DNA from: Metabacillus schmidteae
GTDB taxonomy: Bacteria > Bacillota > Bacilli > Bacillales > Bacillaceae
Direction of reading: 5' to 3'
DNA: 64,000 nt
NCBI RefSeq assembly: GCF_903166545.1
Contig: NZ_CAESCH010000001.1
Location: forward strand, 1,802,001 to 1,866,000
The stretch's first letter is position 1. Each line of letters opens with the position of its first letter. This document shows positions 45,605-54,898 of the stretch, in pieces. The notes beneath the pieces were generated by a model. The model made no database searches. It had not been told where the DNA came from and saw nothing but the letters and a program-made list of their open reading frames with translations. Position numbers and translations under genes: made by a program.

Positions 45605-46852
45605 TTGGTTGAAAATGTGGAAAAATCATCTGCCTTATTCGAGCAAATTGAAAGAATGGTCGAGTGGTTAGCGTGTTTTGGTAGAACTGAACGAGATGGT
45701 GTAACGAGATTACTATATTCAAAACATTGGCAGAATGCGCAACAAGGTATTGATGAATATATGAAGGGTATTGGCCTACACACATACTATGATGATGTAG
45801 GGAATTTATTCGGTAGGCTACCTGGAACAGAAGAAAATACAAAAACGATTCTGACGGGTTCACATATTGATACGGTGAGAGATGGTGGAAAGTATGATGG
45901 AGCATATGGGATTATTGCTGGTATTATTGCTCTACAGTATCTCTTTAAATATCATGGATCGCCGAAGAAGACTATTGAAGTTGTTTCTCTCTGTGAGGAA
46001 GAAGGAAGTCGCTTTCCTTTGACATACTGGGGGTCAGGTAATATTACCGGTGTAAAAAACCTGAACGATATCAAAGGTGTTAATGACTCGGAAGGTATAA
46101 GTTTCGTAAAAGCGATGAATGATGCCGGATTTGGTCAAGGTGACTACTGTAATCCGAAACGAAATGATCTTGAATGCTTCATTGAAATGCATATTGAACA
46201 GGGAATTGTATTAGAAAAAGAAGCTAAAACAATAGGTGTTGTTAGTCATATTGTTGGTCAACGCAGATACACAATCACAGTTGATGGCGAAAGTAATCAT
46301 GCTGGAACAACTCCTATGGCATTGCGGAAGGATGCGATGTATGCAGCAGCGGAAATGATTCAAACGCTCATTGAAAAAGGTAAAAATACTTCAACTGAAC
46401 TTGTTGTAACGGTTGGGCAAATAAGCTTAGAGCCTAATATATCGAATGTTATCCCTGGAAAAGCGATTTTTAGTCTTGACATAAGACATAGTGAAGAAGA
46501 AGTGTTGAATGTGTTTTGTCATGAAATCTTCCATGAGCTTAAATTAATTGCATTTAAGCATCAAACAAGCATAACAATCGATAATTGGATGAATGAAAAA
46601 CCTGTAAAGATGTGTGAAAGCTTAAATGCATTATCTGAAGTGATCCTAAAAAAGGATCATATCCCATATAAAAAAATGACAAGTGGTGCTGGACATGATT
46701 CTCAACTATTTGGTCGGGCTTTACCAACGTTGCTATTATTTGTGCCTAGTCAAAATGGAATCAGTCACTCACCATTAGAGTTTACGAGAACAGAAGATTT
46801 AGAGGAAGGTATAAGAACGTTAATAAAAGTATTGTATGAATTAGCGTATTAG
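45605..46852 (+). CDS. pucF: Allantoate amidohydrolase, M20 family (PucF/AllC)
   Basis: 415 aa. Hydrolyses allantoate to ureidoglycine, ammonia and CO2. Metal ligands of the M20/amidase-hydantoinase group are visible: His and Asp in LTGSHIDTVRDGGKYDGAYG, Glu pair in SLCEEEGSRFP, His in IEMHIEQG, and His in NGISHSPLEFT. GVVSHIVGQRRYTITVDGESNHAGTTPM is the dimerisation/substrate region. TTG 45605 lies six bases after the G-rich site AGGGGGG; the ATG at 45575 has none. Carbamoyl-amino-acid hydrolases are close relatives, but the puc context favours allantoate. The PLP enzyme gene follows by 11 bases. Confidence 0.88.
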   Translation: MVENVEKSSALFEQIERMVEWLACFGRTERDGVTRLLYSKHWQNAQQGIDEYMKGIGLHTYYDDVGNLFGRLPGTEENTKTILTGSHIDTVRDGGKYDGAYGIIAGIIALQYLFKYHGSPKKTIEVVSLCEEEGSRFPLTYWGSGNITGVKNLNDIKGVNDSEGISFVKAMNDAGFGQGDYCNPKRNDLECFIEMHIEQGIVLEKEAKTIGVVSHIVGQRRYTITVDGESNHAGTTPMALRKDAMYAAAEMIQTLIEKGKNTSTELVVTVGQISLEPNISNVIPGKAIFSLDIRHSEEEVLNVFCHEIFHELKLIAFKHQTSITIDNWMNEKPVKMCESLNALSEVILKKDHIPYKKMTSGAGHDSQLFGRALPTLLLFVPSQNGISHSPLEFTRTEDLEEGIRTLIKVLYELAY

Positions 46853-46863
46853 GAGGGAGTAAG

Positions 46864-48105
46864 TTGACAGTTTATCAAGAAATGAATGCTCCGTTAAGAA
46901 CGATTATGACACCGGGACCAGTTGAGGTTGACCCAAGGGTGCTCCGTGTGATGAGCACACCAATTCTCGGACAATTTGATCCGGCTTTTACAGACATGAT
47001 GAATGAAACGATGGAAATGCTTCGAGAGGTTTTTCAAACGAAAAATAAATGGGCATTTCCCATTGATGGAACATCACGTTCTGGGATTGAAGCGGTATTA
47101 AGTAGTGTGATTGAGCCTGGTGATAAAGTGTTAATTCCGATCTTTGGGAGGTTTGGGCATTTATTAACCGAAATTGCTGAGCGAAATGAAGCTGAAATCC
47201 ATACGATGCATTGCGAATGGGGGGAGGTCTTCGATCAGCAAGTGATCATAAATGAGATAAAAAGAGTGAAGCCTAAGGTTCTCGCCGTTGTCCATGGAGA
47301 AACATCTACAGGATGTATGCAGCCTCTTGATCAAATTGGACCAGCTTGCCGTGAGTTGGATGTTCTATGTATTGTTGATGCTGTTGCGACAATTGGCGGT
47401 ACTGATGTGAAAGTAGATGAATGGCAGCTTGATGCGGTGATTGGAGGTACCCAGAAATGTTTATCTGTTCCTTCGGGTATGGCGCCAATTACATATAATG
47501 AACGAATTGAAAAGATTCTTTCCTCAAGGAAAAGGGTGGAAAAAGGTATTGCGACAGAAGATGATCATGATAGTATCGGGCGGCCGATAAGAAGTAATTA
47601 TTTTGATCTAAGTCAACTGCAGGATTATTGGGGACCTAGGCGGTTAAATCATCATACAGAAGCAACCTCTATGTTATATGCATTACGAGAAGGGGTAAGA
47701 ATTGTTCTGCAGGAAGGATTGACAACGCGTTTTCAACGTCACAAGCTTCATGAAAAAGCCCTCATAGAAGGCATTAAAGCGATGGGGCTAGAATTGTTTA
47801 ATGATGCTGCTTGGAAGCTTCCGGTAGTGACATGTGTTCAAATTCCAATAGGAGTTGACGGTGAATCTGTTCGGAAAATGCTCCTTGAACAATTTGGAAT
47901 TGAAATTGCAAGTTCGTTCGGTCCTCTTCACGGAAAGATTTGGCGGATTGGGACGATGGGATATAGTTGCCGAAAAGAAAATGTATTGTTTGTTTTGTCA
48001 GCCCTTGAAGGTGTTTTAATACGTCATGGGGCACATTTGAACCTTGGGAAAGGACTGCAAGCTGCGCTGGATGTATACGAGTCTGTTCATGTAATGACAA
48101 AATAG
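46864..48105 (+). CDS. pucG: (S)-ureidoglycine--glyoxylate aminotransferase PucG
   Basis: 413 aa, fold-type I PLP enzyme of the alanine-glyoxylate aminotransferase group. It starts with IMTPGPVEVDPRVLRVM, binds PLP through Lys198 in VIGGTQKCLSVPSGMAP, and has Asp in CIVDAVATIGG for the pyridine nitrogen. It moves the amino group of unstable ureidoglycine to glyoxylate, giving oxalurate and glycine in B. subtilis. TTG start seven bases after AGGAGGG, 11 bases behind allantoate amidohydrolase, so both are one transcript. Oxalurate as product is relevant to the amidase that follows. Confidence 0.9.
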   Translation: MTVYQEMNAPLRTIMTPGPVEVDPRVLRVMSTPILGQFDPAFTDMMNETMEMLREVFQTKNKWAFPIDGTSRSGIEAVLSSVIEPGDKVLIPIFGRFGHLLTEIAERNEAEIHTMHCEWGEVFDQQVIINEIKRVKPKVLAVVHGETSTGCMQPLDQIGPACRELDVLCIVDAVATIGGTDVKVDEWQLDAVIGGTQKCLSVPSGMAPITYNERIEKILSSRKRVEKGIATEDDHDSIGRPIRSNYFDLSQLQDYWGPRRLNHHTEATSMLYALREGVRIVLQEGLTTRFQRHKLHEKALIEGIKAMGLELFNDAAWKLPVVTCVQIPIGVDGESVRKMLLEQFGIEIASSFGPLHGKIWRIGTMGYSCRKENVLFVLSALEGVLIRHGAHLNLGKGLQAALDVYESVHVMTK

Positions 48106-48125
48106 CCCCGGGTTCGGGGTTTTTG
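48104..48125 (+). terminator. Short terminator after pucG
   Basis: CCCCG pairs with CGGGG across a four-base loop and runs into five T. The short GC stem may allow partial read-through into the amidase gene, 60 bases downstream. Confidence 0.6.
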
Positions 48126-48165
48126 TTTACACAATACTATCTTGTAATAGAGGGGGATTGTTATT

Positions 48166-49341
48166 ATGCAAAATCACTTAAATGCGTTTGTTGAGGAAGA
48201 AATTACATTTGAACCAACAGGAGCAGGTCTGTTGGATGGTTTGGAGTTTGCGGTAAAGGATGTCTTTTCTATAGAAGGTTATAAAAGTGGAGCAGGAAAC
48301 CCGGATTGGCTTAGAACCCATCATGAATCATTATGTCATGCACCTGTTATTAGAATGCTGCTTAGTCAAGGGGCGAAATTGAAAGGGACAACACAAACAG
48401 ATGAATTGATGTACAGCTTAAATGGAGAAAATGCTCATTATGGAACACCTGTTAATCCGAAGGCTCCAAATCGTATTCCGGGAGGCTCTTCAAGTGGATC
48501 GGCTGTTGCTGTCTCAGCTGGAATAAGTGACTTTGCTTTAGGTACTGATACGGGTGGTTCAGTAAGAATACCTTCATCCTATTGTGGGATTTATGGATTC
48601 CGCCCTTCACATGGTGTAGTTCCTGTTGAAGGTGTCATACCCTTGGCGAAAAGTTTTGATACAGTCGGATGGATGTCAAAGGATTCAGAGTTATTGTACC
48701 GAATTGGAAAGGCTTTAATTACTGATCAAGAAGAAAAAGGTCTTTTTAAACAGGTGTTTTTTTGTAAGGAAGCATGGGGATTATTAGATGAACGATGTGA
48801 AGGGGAATTATTAACTGCTGCATCTGTAATCAAAGAAATGTCTCAGCGTGAATGGATTACATTATCAGAGAGTGGACTTGATTTATGGTCGAGTGCATTT
48901 CGTATTTTGCAAGGATTAGAGATTTGGGAGGAACATGGTGATTGGATACGAAAAGAAAATCCTGTCTTTGGTCCAGGAATACATGAAAGATTCCGGTGGA
49001 CGAGTTCGTTGAATCCTCAGGAAAGCTTAGAACAAGAGAAGCTTCGAATGCAAATTCGAAAATCCCTTTCAACTCTTCAGAAAGAAGATGGGGTCATTGT
49101 CATCCCGACAGCACCGGGACCAGCACCATTGTTGAATTTGCAAGGTGAAAAAGCAGAGCAGTATCGTGCGAAAACGATGCAGCTCTCTTGTATAGCTGGT
49201 TTAGCGGGATTACCACAAGTAACACTTCCTCTTGCTGAAGTAGATGGTTTACCGATAGGATTATCAATTATTGCAAATCATCACCAAGATCTAAACTTAT
49301 TAAAATGGGTAAACGATATTATTGGAGGGAGAGGGGAATGA
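48166..49341 (+). CDS. Amidase-signature family hydrolase
   Basis: 391 aa, shorter than the usual 450-500 aa of the family. The Ser-cisSer-Lys triad is readable: Lys31 in FAVKDVFSI, Ser108/109 in GGSSSGSAVAVSAG, Ser132 in LGTDTGGSVRIPSSYCGIYG. No metal or extra domain. It follows pucG and overlaps an FAH-family gene by four bases (ATGA). The order suggests it acts on a ureide intermediate after allantoate, for example a carbamoyl or oxalurate-type amide; this is inference from position only. ATG follows AGAGGGGG. Confidence 0.82.
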   Translation: MQNHLNAFVEEEITFEPTGAGLLDGLEFAVKDVFSIEGYKSGAGNPDWLRTHHESLCHAPVIRMLLSQGAKLKGTTQTDELMYSLNGENAHYGTPVNPKAPNRIPGGSSSGSAVAVSAGISDFALGTDTGGSVRIPSSYCGIYGFRPSHGVVPVEGVIPLAKSFDTVGWMSKDSELLYRIGKALITDQEEKGLFKQVFFCKEAWGLLDERCEGELLTAASVIKEMSQREWITLSESGLDLWSSAFRILQGLEIWEEHGDWIRKENPVFGPGIHERFRWTSSLNPQESLEQEKLRMQIRKSLSTLQKEDGVIVIPTAPGPAPLLNLQGEKAEQYRAKTMQLSCIAGLAGLPQVTLPLAEVDGLPIGLSIIANHHQDLNLLKWVNDIIGGRGE

Positions 49342-50198
49342 AACTAACGTCTATTAAAGTTGATAATGAGGAATTAGCAGCCGTCTTAGTAGATGAAAAA
49401 GTGATATTGATTAGAGAGATAAATAAAAGAGTAAAAGAAAATTGGAGTGAGGATATTCTATCCATTCTTAAAAATGATCAATTATCACAAATTACGAACT
49501 GGTATAAGCATGTTGGATATAAAGAACTAAAAGAAATGAACCAAATGGCGTTAGAAAGTATTACGTTTGCCCCTCTATACCGTCATCCGAATAAGATCTG
49601 GGGAGTTGGTATGAACTACGTAGAAAAGGCGATAGAATTATCTGGGAAATTACCTGAAGAGGAACCCGTTATTTTCATGAAGCCGAATAGTAGTTTAATA
49701 GGTCCTGAAGAGAATATCGTTTTACCACAACAATCAAATCAGGTTACAGCTGAAGCAGAGCTTGCGATCATAATAGGAAAAACATGCAAAAATGTGGAGG
49801 AAGCTGAAGTTCCTAAAGTGGTTGCTGGATTTACGAGTTCCTTAGATATGACTGCGAAGGACATTCATGCTATAAATCCCCGCTTTATGCAAAGAGCTAA
49901 AAGCTTTGATACATTTTTCAGCTTTGGACCTTATCTAACTACGATAGATGAGGTGAAAGATGTGAGGGGAATCTCTGTTGAGACAAAACTGAATGGTAAG
50001 GTTTGTCACAGTAATATTGTCGATAACATGATGTATTCACCCTGGTGGATTGTTTCGTTTTTCTCCCGAATTATGACCTTGCATCCAGGTGATGTGATTA
50101 TGACTGGCACGCCGGGTTCTGTTCTGATAAGTGATGGTGATGTGGTGGAATGCGTGATTGAAGGGATAGGAGAGCTGCGAGTTTATAGTTGTAAATAA
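49338..50198 (+). CDS. Fumarylacetoacetate hydrolase (FAH) family protein
   Basis: 286 aa. The first 75 residues are a small N-terminal domain; the catalytic mixed beta-roll starts at RHPNKIWGVGMNYVEKAIEL. Metal ligands: Glu-x-Glu in TAEAELAIIIGKT and Asp in SSLDMTAKD; MTGTPGSVLISDGDVV is the typical closing segment. FAH members hydrolyse or decarboxylate 2-oxo acids (acylpyruvate, oxaloacetate) or isomerise diene-dioates. Some FAH genes near ureide clusters have been labelled ureidoglycolate lyase, an assignment I regard as unproven. ATG 49338 overlaps the amidase stop; coupled translation is likely. Confidence 0.82.
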   Translation: MKLTSIKVDNEELAAVLVDEKVILIREINKRVKENWSEDILSILKNDQLSQITNWYKHVGYKELKEMNQMALESITFAPLYRHPNKIWGVGMNYVEKAIELSGKLPEEEPVIFMKPNSSLIGPEENIVLPQQSNQVTAEAELAIIIGKTCKNVEEAEVPKVVAGFTSSLDMTAKDIHAINPRFMQRAKSFDTFFSFGPYLTTIDEVKDVRGISVETKLNGKVCHSNIVDNMMYSPWWIVSFFSRIMTLHPGDVIMTGTPGSVLISDGDVVECVIEGIGELRVYSCK

Positions 50199-50209
50199 AA
50201 TGAAAGAAG

Positions 50210-50240
50210 GAACAGTTGTTTCATCACAACTGTTCTTTTT
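50210..50240 (+). terminator. Terminator after the FAH-family gene
   Basis: GAACAGTTGT exactly inverted to ACAACTGTTC, followed by five T. Confidence 0.8.
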
Positions 50241-50366
50241 CATGTGAGGTTTTATATCAAGTGTTGAATATGGTCTTGAAAAATTAGTTAAAATATACAA
50301 AATAAAATTGAAAAAACAACAAATCCTCTAATGATTTAAAGGTGTATCTCGATTAAACTATTCATA

Positions 50367-50383
50367 TGTTATATTTGTTTACA
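50367..50383. promoter_or_regulatory. TnrA/GlnR-like operator before the transporter-allantoinase pair
   Basis: TGTTATATTTGTTTACA fits TGTNANAWWWTNTNACA at 16 of 17 positions. It lies 41 bases before the transporter start, similar in placement to the copies at 40417 and 45554. Confidence 0.6.
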
Positions 50384-50424
50384 TTGGGTGTTGCATTTTA
50401 TGAATGGGAGAAAAGGAGGATAAT

Positions 50425-51867
50425 ATGTCTGTAGAGAGAAGTTCTAAAATTAATTTAAATCATCATCCAAAGTTAAAAAATAAGATGACTATGCCCCATA
50501 TTTATGTCATATTATTTATTTTTATTGCATTGGCTTCGATTGCTACCTACCTAATTCCAGCTGGTGTCTATGAGAGGATCCCTGGTCCTGAGGGTAGGAC
50601 AACAATTGATCCTCATTCATATCACGCTGTGGAACAGTCACCTATTGGAGTAGTTGATTTTATGACTGCTATACCTAGAGGTTTAGTAGCAGCTGGAGAA
50701 GTTGTATTCTTTACATTTATTATTGGCGGTTTATTTGCAGTTATTAAAAAAACAGGTTTAATTGAAATTGGTGTAGATAAGCTCACAAGGAGATTCTCAA
50801 CCAAAAGCGTTATGGTTATCCCTGTGTTAGTTATCTTATTTGCGACAGTATGTAGTTTAATAGGAACGCAGGAACTAAGTTTAGTTTATGTACCTGTTAT
50901 TTTGCCGTTAATGATCGCATTGGGCTATGATTCAATGGTTGCTGTGGCCATTGCCTTGATAGCTACCACTGCAGGATTTACAACTGGTTTTCTTAATCCG
51001 ATAAACACAGGACTTGGACAAAAATTGTCTGGTTTACCAGTTTTCTCTGGTTTAGAACTAAGAATAGTAGCTTTTATTGTATTTGTTCTTATCGGTGTCG
51101 TCTACATTATTAGATATGCACAAAAAATAAAGAAAAATCCAATGGCAAGCCTTGTATATGAAGAAGATTCCGAGAAGAGAACACAGTACCACACTAAATC
51201 AGCGTCTAAAGAGTACAAGGCTACATCAAGGCAAAGATTTGCATCTGTTCTCCTCCTGGTATTTTTTGGATTATTAGTATACGGAGTACTTACTCAAGGT
51301 TGGTTCATGTTAGAAATGGCGGGTCTGTTCATTGTCATGGGAATTGTTGTAGGACGTACATCAGGGCTAACATTTTCAGAGATTTGTGAAGGATTTAACG
51401 AAGGTTTTCGTGAAGTGTTAGTAGGCGCATTCATTGTCGGAGTTGCCCGAGCAGTAGCTGTAGTAATGGAAGATGGTTTAGTAATGGATACCATTGTTAA
51501 TAGCCTAGGTACCGTTGTAGGTGAATTCCCGGCTGTTTTTAGTGCAATCGGTATGTTTATTGTGCAAATGTTATTTAATTTCTTAGTACCTTCCGGGAGT
51601 GGTCAAGCATTAGTGACGATGCCAATAATGGCTCCGTTGTCAGATTTAATTGGGGTTACAAGACAAACAGCTGTCTTAGCCTATCAATTTGGAGATGGTA
51701 TCGGTAATATTTTGTATCCTACTTCTGGATATTTCATGGCAACACTTGTTTTAGCAGGAGTTTCATGGCAAAAATGGGTACGATTCTTCCTGCCGTTATT
51801 TTCAATATGGTTTGCTGTCGCGATAATTTTCTTAATATTCGCTCAAGTCATACAGTGGAATGGATGA
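50425..51867 (+). CDS. DcuC/YfcC-family membrane transporter, probable ureide importer
   Basis: 480 aa, about 12-13 helices. After a 25-residue hydrophilic tail the first helix is IYVILFIFIALASIATYLIPAGVYERI, typical of the YfcC group (C4-dicarboxylate carrier-like superfamily). Helical-hairpin blocks TTAGFTTGFLNPINTGLGQ and NFLVPSGSGQALVTMPIMAPLSDL resemble the two substrate sites of this fold. Family members move amino acids or dicarboxylates. Its pairing with allantoinase 34 bases downstream and the TnrA-like box suggest import of allantoin or a related ureide. ATG 50425 follows AAAGGAGG; the ATG at 50404 precedes that site. Confidence 0.8.
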   Translation: MSVERSSKINLNHHPKLKNKMTMPHIYVILFIFIALASIATYLIPAGVYERIPGPEGRTTIDPHSYHAVEQSPIGVVDFMTAIPRGLVAAGEVVFFTFIIGGLFAVIKKTGLIEIGVDKLTRRFSTKSVMVIPVLVILFATVCSLIGTQELSLVYVPVILPLMIALGYDSMVAVAIALIATTAGFTTGFLNPINTGLGQKLSGLPVFSGLELRIVAFIVFVLIGVVYIIRYAQKIKKNPMASLVYEEDSEKRTQYHTKSASKEYKATSRQRFASVLLLVFFGLLVYGVLTQGWFMLEMAGLFIVMGIVVGRTSGLTFSEICEGFNEGFREVLVGAFIVGVARAVAVVMEDGLVMDTIVNSLGTVVGEFPAVFSAIGMFIVQMLFNFLVPSGSGQALVTMPIMAPLSDLIGVTRQTAVLAYQFGDGIGNILYPTSGYFMATLVLAGVSWQKWVRFFLPLFSIWFAVAIIFLIFAQVIQWNG

Positions 51868-51901
51868 TTACAAGCGAAAAAATGTAAAGGGAGTTGTTTA
51901 G

Positions 51902-53278
51902 ATGGAAAAAATGGACCTCATGATCAAAAATGGAATTGCAGTTCTACCAACTGGTTTAGAACAAGTTGATATAGGAATTAAAGATGGACGGATTCATATT
52001 CTTGGCAAGAATCTATTGAATGAATCGAAAAATACATGGGATGCATCAAATCAATATGTCTTTCCGGGAATGATTGATGTTCATGTGCATTTTAGTGAGC
52101 CTGGCAGAGAGCATTGGGAAGGATTCCACACAGGCTCACAAATGATGGCTGCCGGCGGTTGTACAACATATTTCGATATGCCGTTAAATGGTATTCCTTC
52201 TACTGTAACTGAGGAGGCACTATTTGAAAAAGCAAACCTTGGCAATGAAAAGTCTTTAGTAGATTTTAGTCTATGGGGAGGACTTGTTCCGGGGAATGAA
52301 GATGATCTGGGAGCTTTAGCGGAATCAGGAGTAATCGGGTTTAAAGCATTTCTTTCAACAACTGGTAACAAGGAATTCGAAGCAGTGGATGAAATCACTT
52401 TATTAAATGGAATGAAGCAGATTGCGAAGCGAGGTAAGGTCTTGGCTCTTCACTCGGAAAGTGCTGCGATAACCAATTGGTTGAAAGAAGAGAAAGAAAA
52501 AGAAGGAAAGTTTACTGCAGATGATTATTTGGAAACACGCCCAATTATGGCTGAGGTCGAAGCAGTACAACGAGCAATTTACTACTCTATGATCACGGGC
52601 TGTCCTCTTCATTTTGTTCACATAAGCTCAGCAGAAGCATTAGAAATCATTCAGCAAGCCAAATCAATAGGCTTAAATATAACAGTTGAAACTTGCACGC
52701 ATTATCTGCTTTTTAACCATCAAGATTTAAGAGATCGAGGAACAATCGCTAAATGTGCACCACCTCTCCGTGAAAAAGAGGAACAAGAAAAATTAATTAA
52801 TCTATTAATCAATCAAAAATTCGATATGATCTCGTCAGACCATTCACCATGTCCTTATGAATTAAAGGATCCTAAGGTTCATAATTTATTCGAAGCGTGG
52901 GGAGGGATTAGTGGTGGTCAGTTTACTCTTATGTCAATGATTGAGTTGGCTGTAAAATACAATATTCCATTTGAATTAGTAGCAAAATGGACAGCGCAAA
53001 ATCCAGCTGAACGTTTTGGGCTTTCCGATCGAAAAGGTCAAATAAAAGAAGGGAAAGATGCAGACTTTGCTATTGTCACTTTGGATAAATCATTTACTGT
53101 TACTGAAGATAATTTTTATGCGAAACATAAAGAAAGTCTTTATTTAGGTCATACATTTCCATGTGAGATAACGGGAACAATTAATAGAGGGAATGTGGTT
53201 TATGAGAATGGTAGGGTAATGGATGGTATTCCGAATGGGTGTTGGGTGAAGCCGGTTGGAAGTGAACTTGTTCGTTAA
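51902..53278 (+). CDS. pucH: Allantoinase
   Basis: 458 aa cyclic amidohydrolase that opens allantoin to allantoate. Metal centre: His-x-His in IDVHVHFSEPGREHWEGF, carboxylated Lys in GFKAFLS (about residue 150), His in ALHSES and HFVHISS, Asp in SSDHSPCP. MAAGGCTTYFDMPLNGIPST distinguishes allantoinase from dihydroorotase. ATG follows GGGAG. It supplies the substrate of the allantoate amidohydrolase at 45605; in B. subtilis this gene is called pucH. Ends at a large inverted repeat shared with the convergent transporter operon. Confidence 0.93.
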   Translation: MEKMDLMIKNGIAVLPTGLEQVDIGIKDGRIHILGKNLLNESKNTWDASNQYVFPGMIDVHVHFSEPGREHWEGFHTGSQMMAAGGCTTYFDMPLNGIPSTVTEEALFEKANLGNEKSLVDFSLWGGLVPGNEDDLGALAESGVIGFKAFLSTTGNKEFEAVDEITLLNGMKQIAKRGKVLALHSESAAITNWLKEEKEKEGKFTADDYLETRPIMAEVEAVQRAIYYSMITGCPLHFVHISSAEALEIIQQAKSIGLNITVETCTHYLLFNHQDLRDRGTIAKCAPPLREKEEQEKLINLLINQKFDMISSDHSPCPYELKDPKVHNLFEAWGGISGGQFTLMSMIELAVKYNIPFELVAKWTAQNPAERFGLSDRKGQIKEGKDADFAIVTLDKSFTVTEDNFYAKHKESLYLGHTFPCEITGTINRGNVVYENGRVMDGIPNGCWVKPVGSELVR

Positions 53279-53287
53279 TTTGTTAAC

Positions 53288-53326
53288 TACAAAACCCCTT
53301 TTTTCATAAGAGAAAGGGGTTTTGTA
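53288..53326. terminator. Bidirectional terminator after allantoinase
   Basis: TACAAAACCCCTTT exactly inverted to AAAGGGGTTTTGTA. It lies between convergent allantoinase and tctA genes and has A/T-rich arms on both sides. Confidence 0.8.
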
Positions 53327-53336
53327 TGGTAATGAA

Positions 53337-54885
53337 TTAAATGATTTTGTTTTGTAGATTGTTATCATCTAACCTCTGATTCATTTCACTCTTGTGTTGT
53401 TTTTTTCTCATCTGATAGAGTGTGAACACAATTGATATGACAGCCAGAATTAGAAAAATCAGTGATATAGGTCTTGTGAAAAAGGGCAGGAAGCTTGTAT
53501 CCATTTGAAAAGCCCTAGTCATTTCTTTCTCTAAGGTTGGACCTAAGATGAGTCCTAAAATAATAGGAGATAAGGGAATATCGATTTTTTGAAAGAAAAA
53601 ACCTGATTAGTCCAAAAAGCAGGACAAGCCATATATCAAACATTTGATTATTAAGAGCAAAAGCCCCGACTGAACTGAGTACTAAAATACTAGGTACGAG
53701 TAATGATTTTGGAATAAAGGTTATTCTAGTGAAAAGCGGCAATAACAGTGTTTGAATAAAGAATACAGCAATACCACTAAAAATAATTATAACGTAGATT
53801 GAGTTCACTAAAACGGGTTGTTGAGAAAAAAGCGCCGGACCAGGATTAATGCCGTGTAAAATGAGAGCACCGATCATAATAGCTTGTGCAACATCACCAG
53901 GTATACCTAATGTAATTGTTGGGATAAATGCCCCTCCAGCGACTGCATTATTTGAAGTTTCAGAAGCAATGATACCTCCTGGATGTCCACTTCCATATTG
54001 ATCTTTGTGTTTAGAAAACTTTTTTGCTTGATCATAGCTAATAAAGTTTGCAGATTCTGCACCGGCCGCAGGTAAACAGCCTATAAAACAACCAATCAAA
54101 GAAGATCTAAGTGCATTCCATTTATCCTTATATAGATCCGTGAATACTTTTCGATAAGGAATACGTACCTTTTGCTTTAAAGCAGATGTATCTTGTGTTG
54201 TTAGCTTTTGTTTTAATTCTTCCACATTTGTTAATAGCTGTGAAACAGCAAATAAACCAATTAAAACAGGTAAAGCTGAAAATCCTGATGAAAGCTCAGG
54301 CATGCCGAAATCAAAACGCAGCGTGCCACTTGGCGATATTCCAATTGTTCCAATCAAAAGGCCAAGACAGCCTGCTATTAAACCTTTAATCATAGATTTA
54401 CCACTTAATCCAGCAATTAATGTTAAAGCAAAAACAACCAAGGAAAAAATTTCCCAAGGACCGAATAATAGACTTCCTTCAGCAATAATAGGTCCTAATA
54501 GAAAAAGAATAATGGCACCGATAAATGTACCAATAACTGAAGATAAAATACCGATACCTAATGCTCGGGGTGCCTCACCATTTTTTGTCATCGGATACCC
54601 ATCAAAGGTGGTTACAACAGAAGAGGGTGTACCGGGTATACCAAGCAATATAGATGAAATCAGCCCGCCTGAAAGCCCACCGATATATATTCCGATCATT
54701 AAGGCGAGCCCTTGAATTGGTTCCATTCCAAAAGTAAATGGAAAGGCGAGAATTAAAGCCATCGTGAAAGTAAAGCCAGGAATCGCTCCTGCAACAATGC
54801 CGAAGAAAACACCAATCACAATATAGAGAAGCATCGTTGGGTGTAGAACTTCTTGAAATGCGGTTAAAACCATCGATAAATCCAT
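53337..54885 (-). pseudogene. tctA: Tripartite tricarboxylate transporter large permease TctA, frameshifted near the C-terminus
   Basis: TctA normally has about 500 residues. The main frame starts at ATG 54885, eight bases after GGAG (DLSMVLTAFQEVLHPTMLLYIVIGVFFGIVAGAIPGFTF). It runs through LLGIPGTPSSVVTTFDGYPMTKNGEAPRALG and GSGHPGGIIASETSNNAVAGGAFIPTITLGIPG, all TctA hallmarks. It goes out of frame at LLFGLIRFF and stops at 53515. One base out, the sequence continues FFQKIDIPLSPIILGLILGPTLEKEMTRAFQ and ISLIFLILAVISIVFTL to 53337, the expected end. The shift lies at a run of six A (plus strand 53596-53601): one base too many. Either a pseudogene, a slippage site or a sequence error. About 60-85 residues, including the last helix, are lost. 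Confidence 0.8.
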
Positions 54886-54898
54886 AAACATCACTCCA

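Noticed and set aside
48166..49341. Allophanate hydrolase or GatA
   Set aside because: Too short (391 aa), no C-terminal allophanate domain, no gatC/gatB nearby; kept as an amidase of unknown substrate.
53337..53522. Separate 61-aa membrane protein gene
   Set aside because: Its sequence is the C-terminal end of TctA in a shifted frame, so it is treated as part of the broken tctA.
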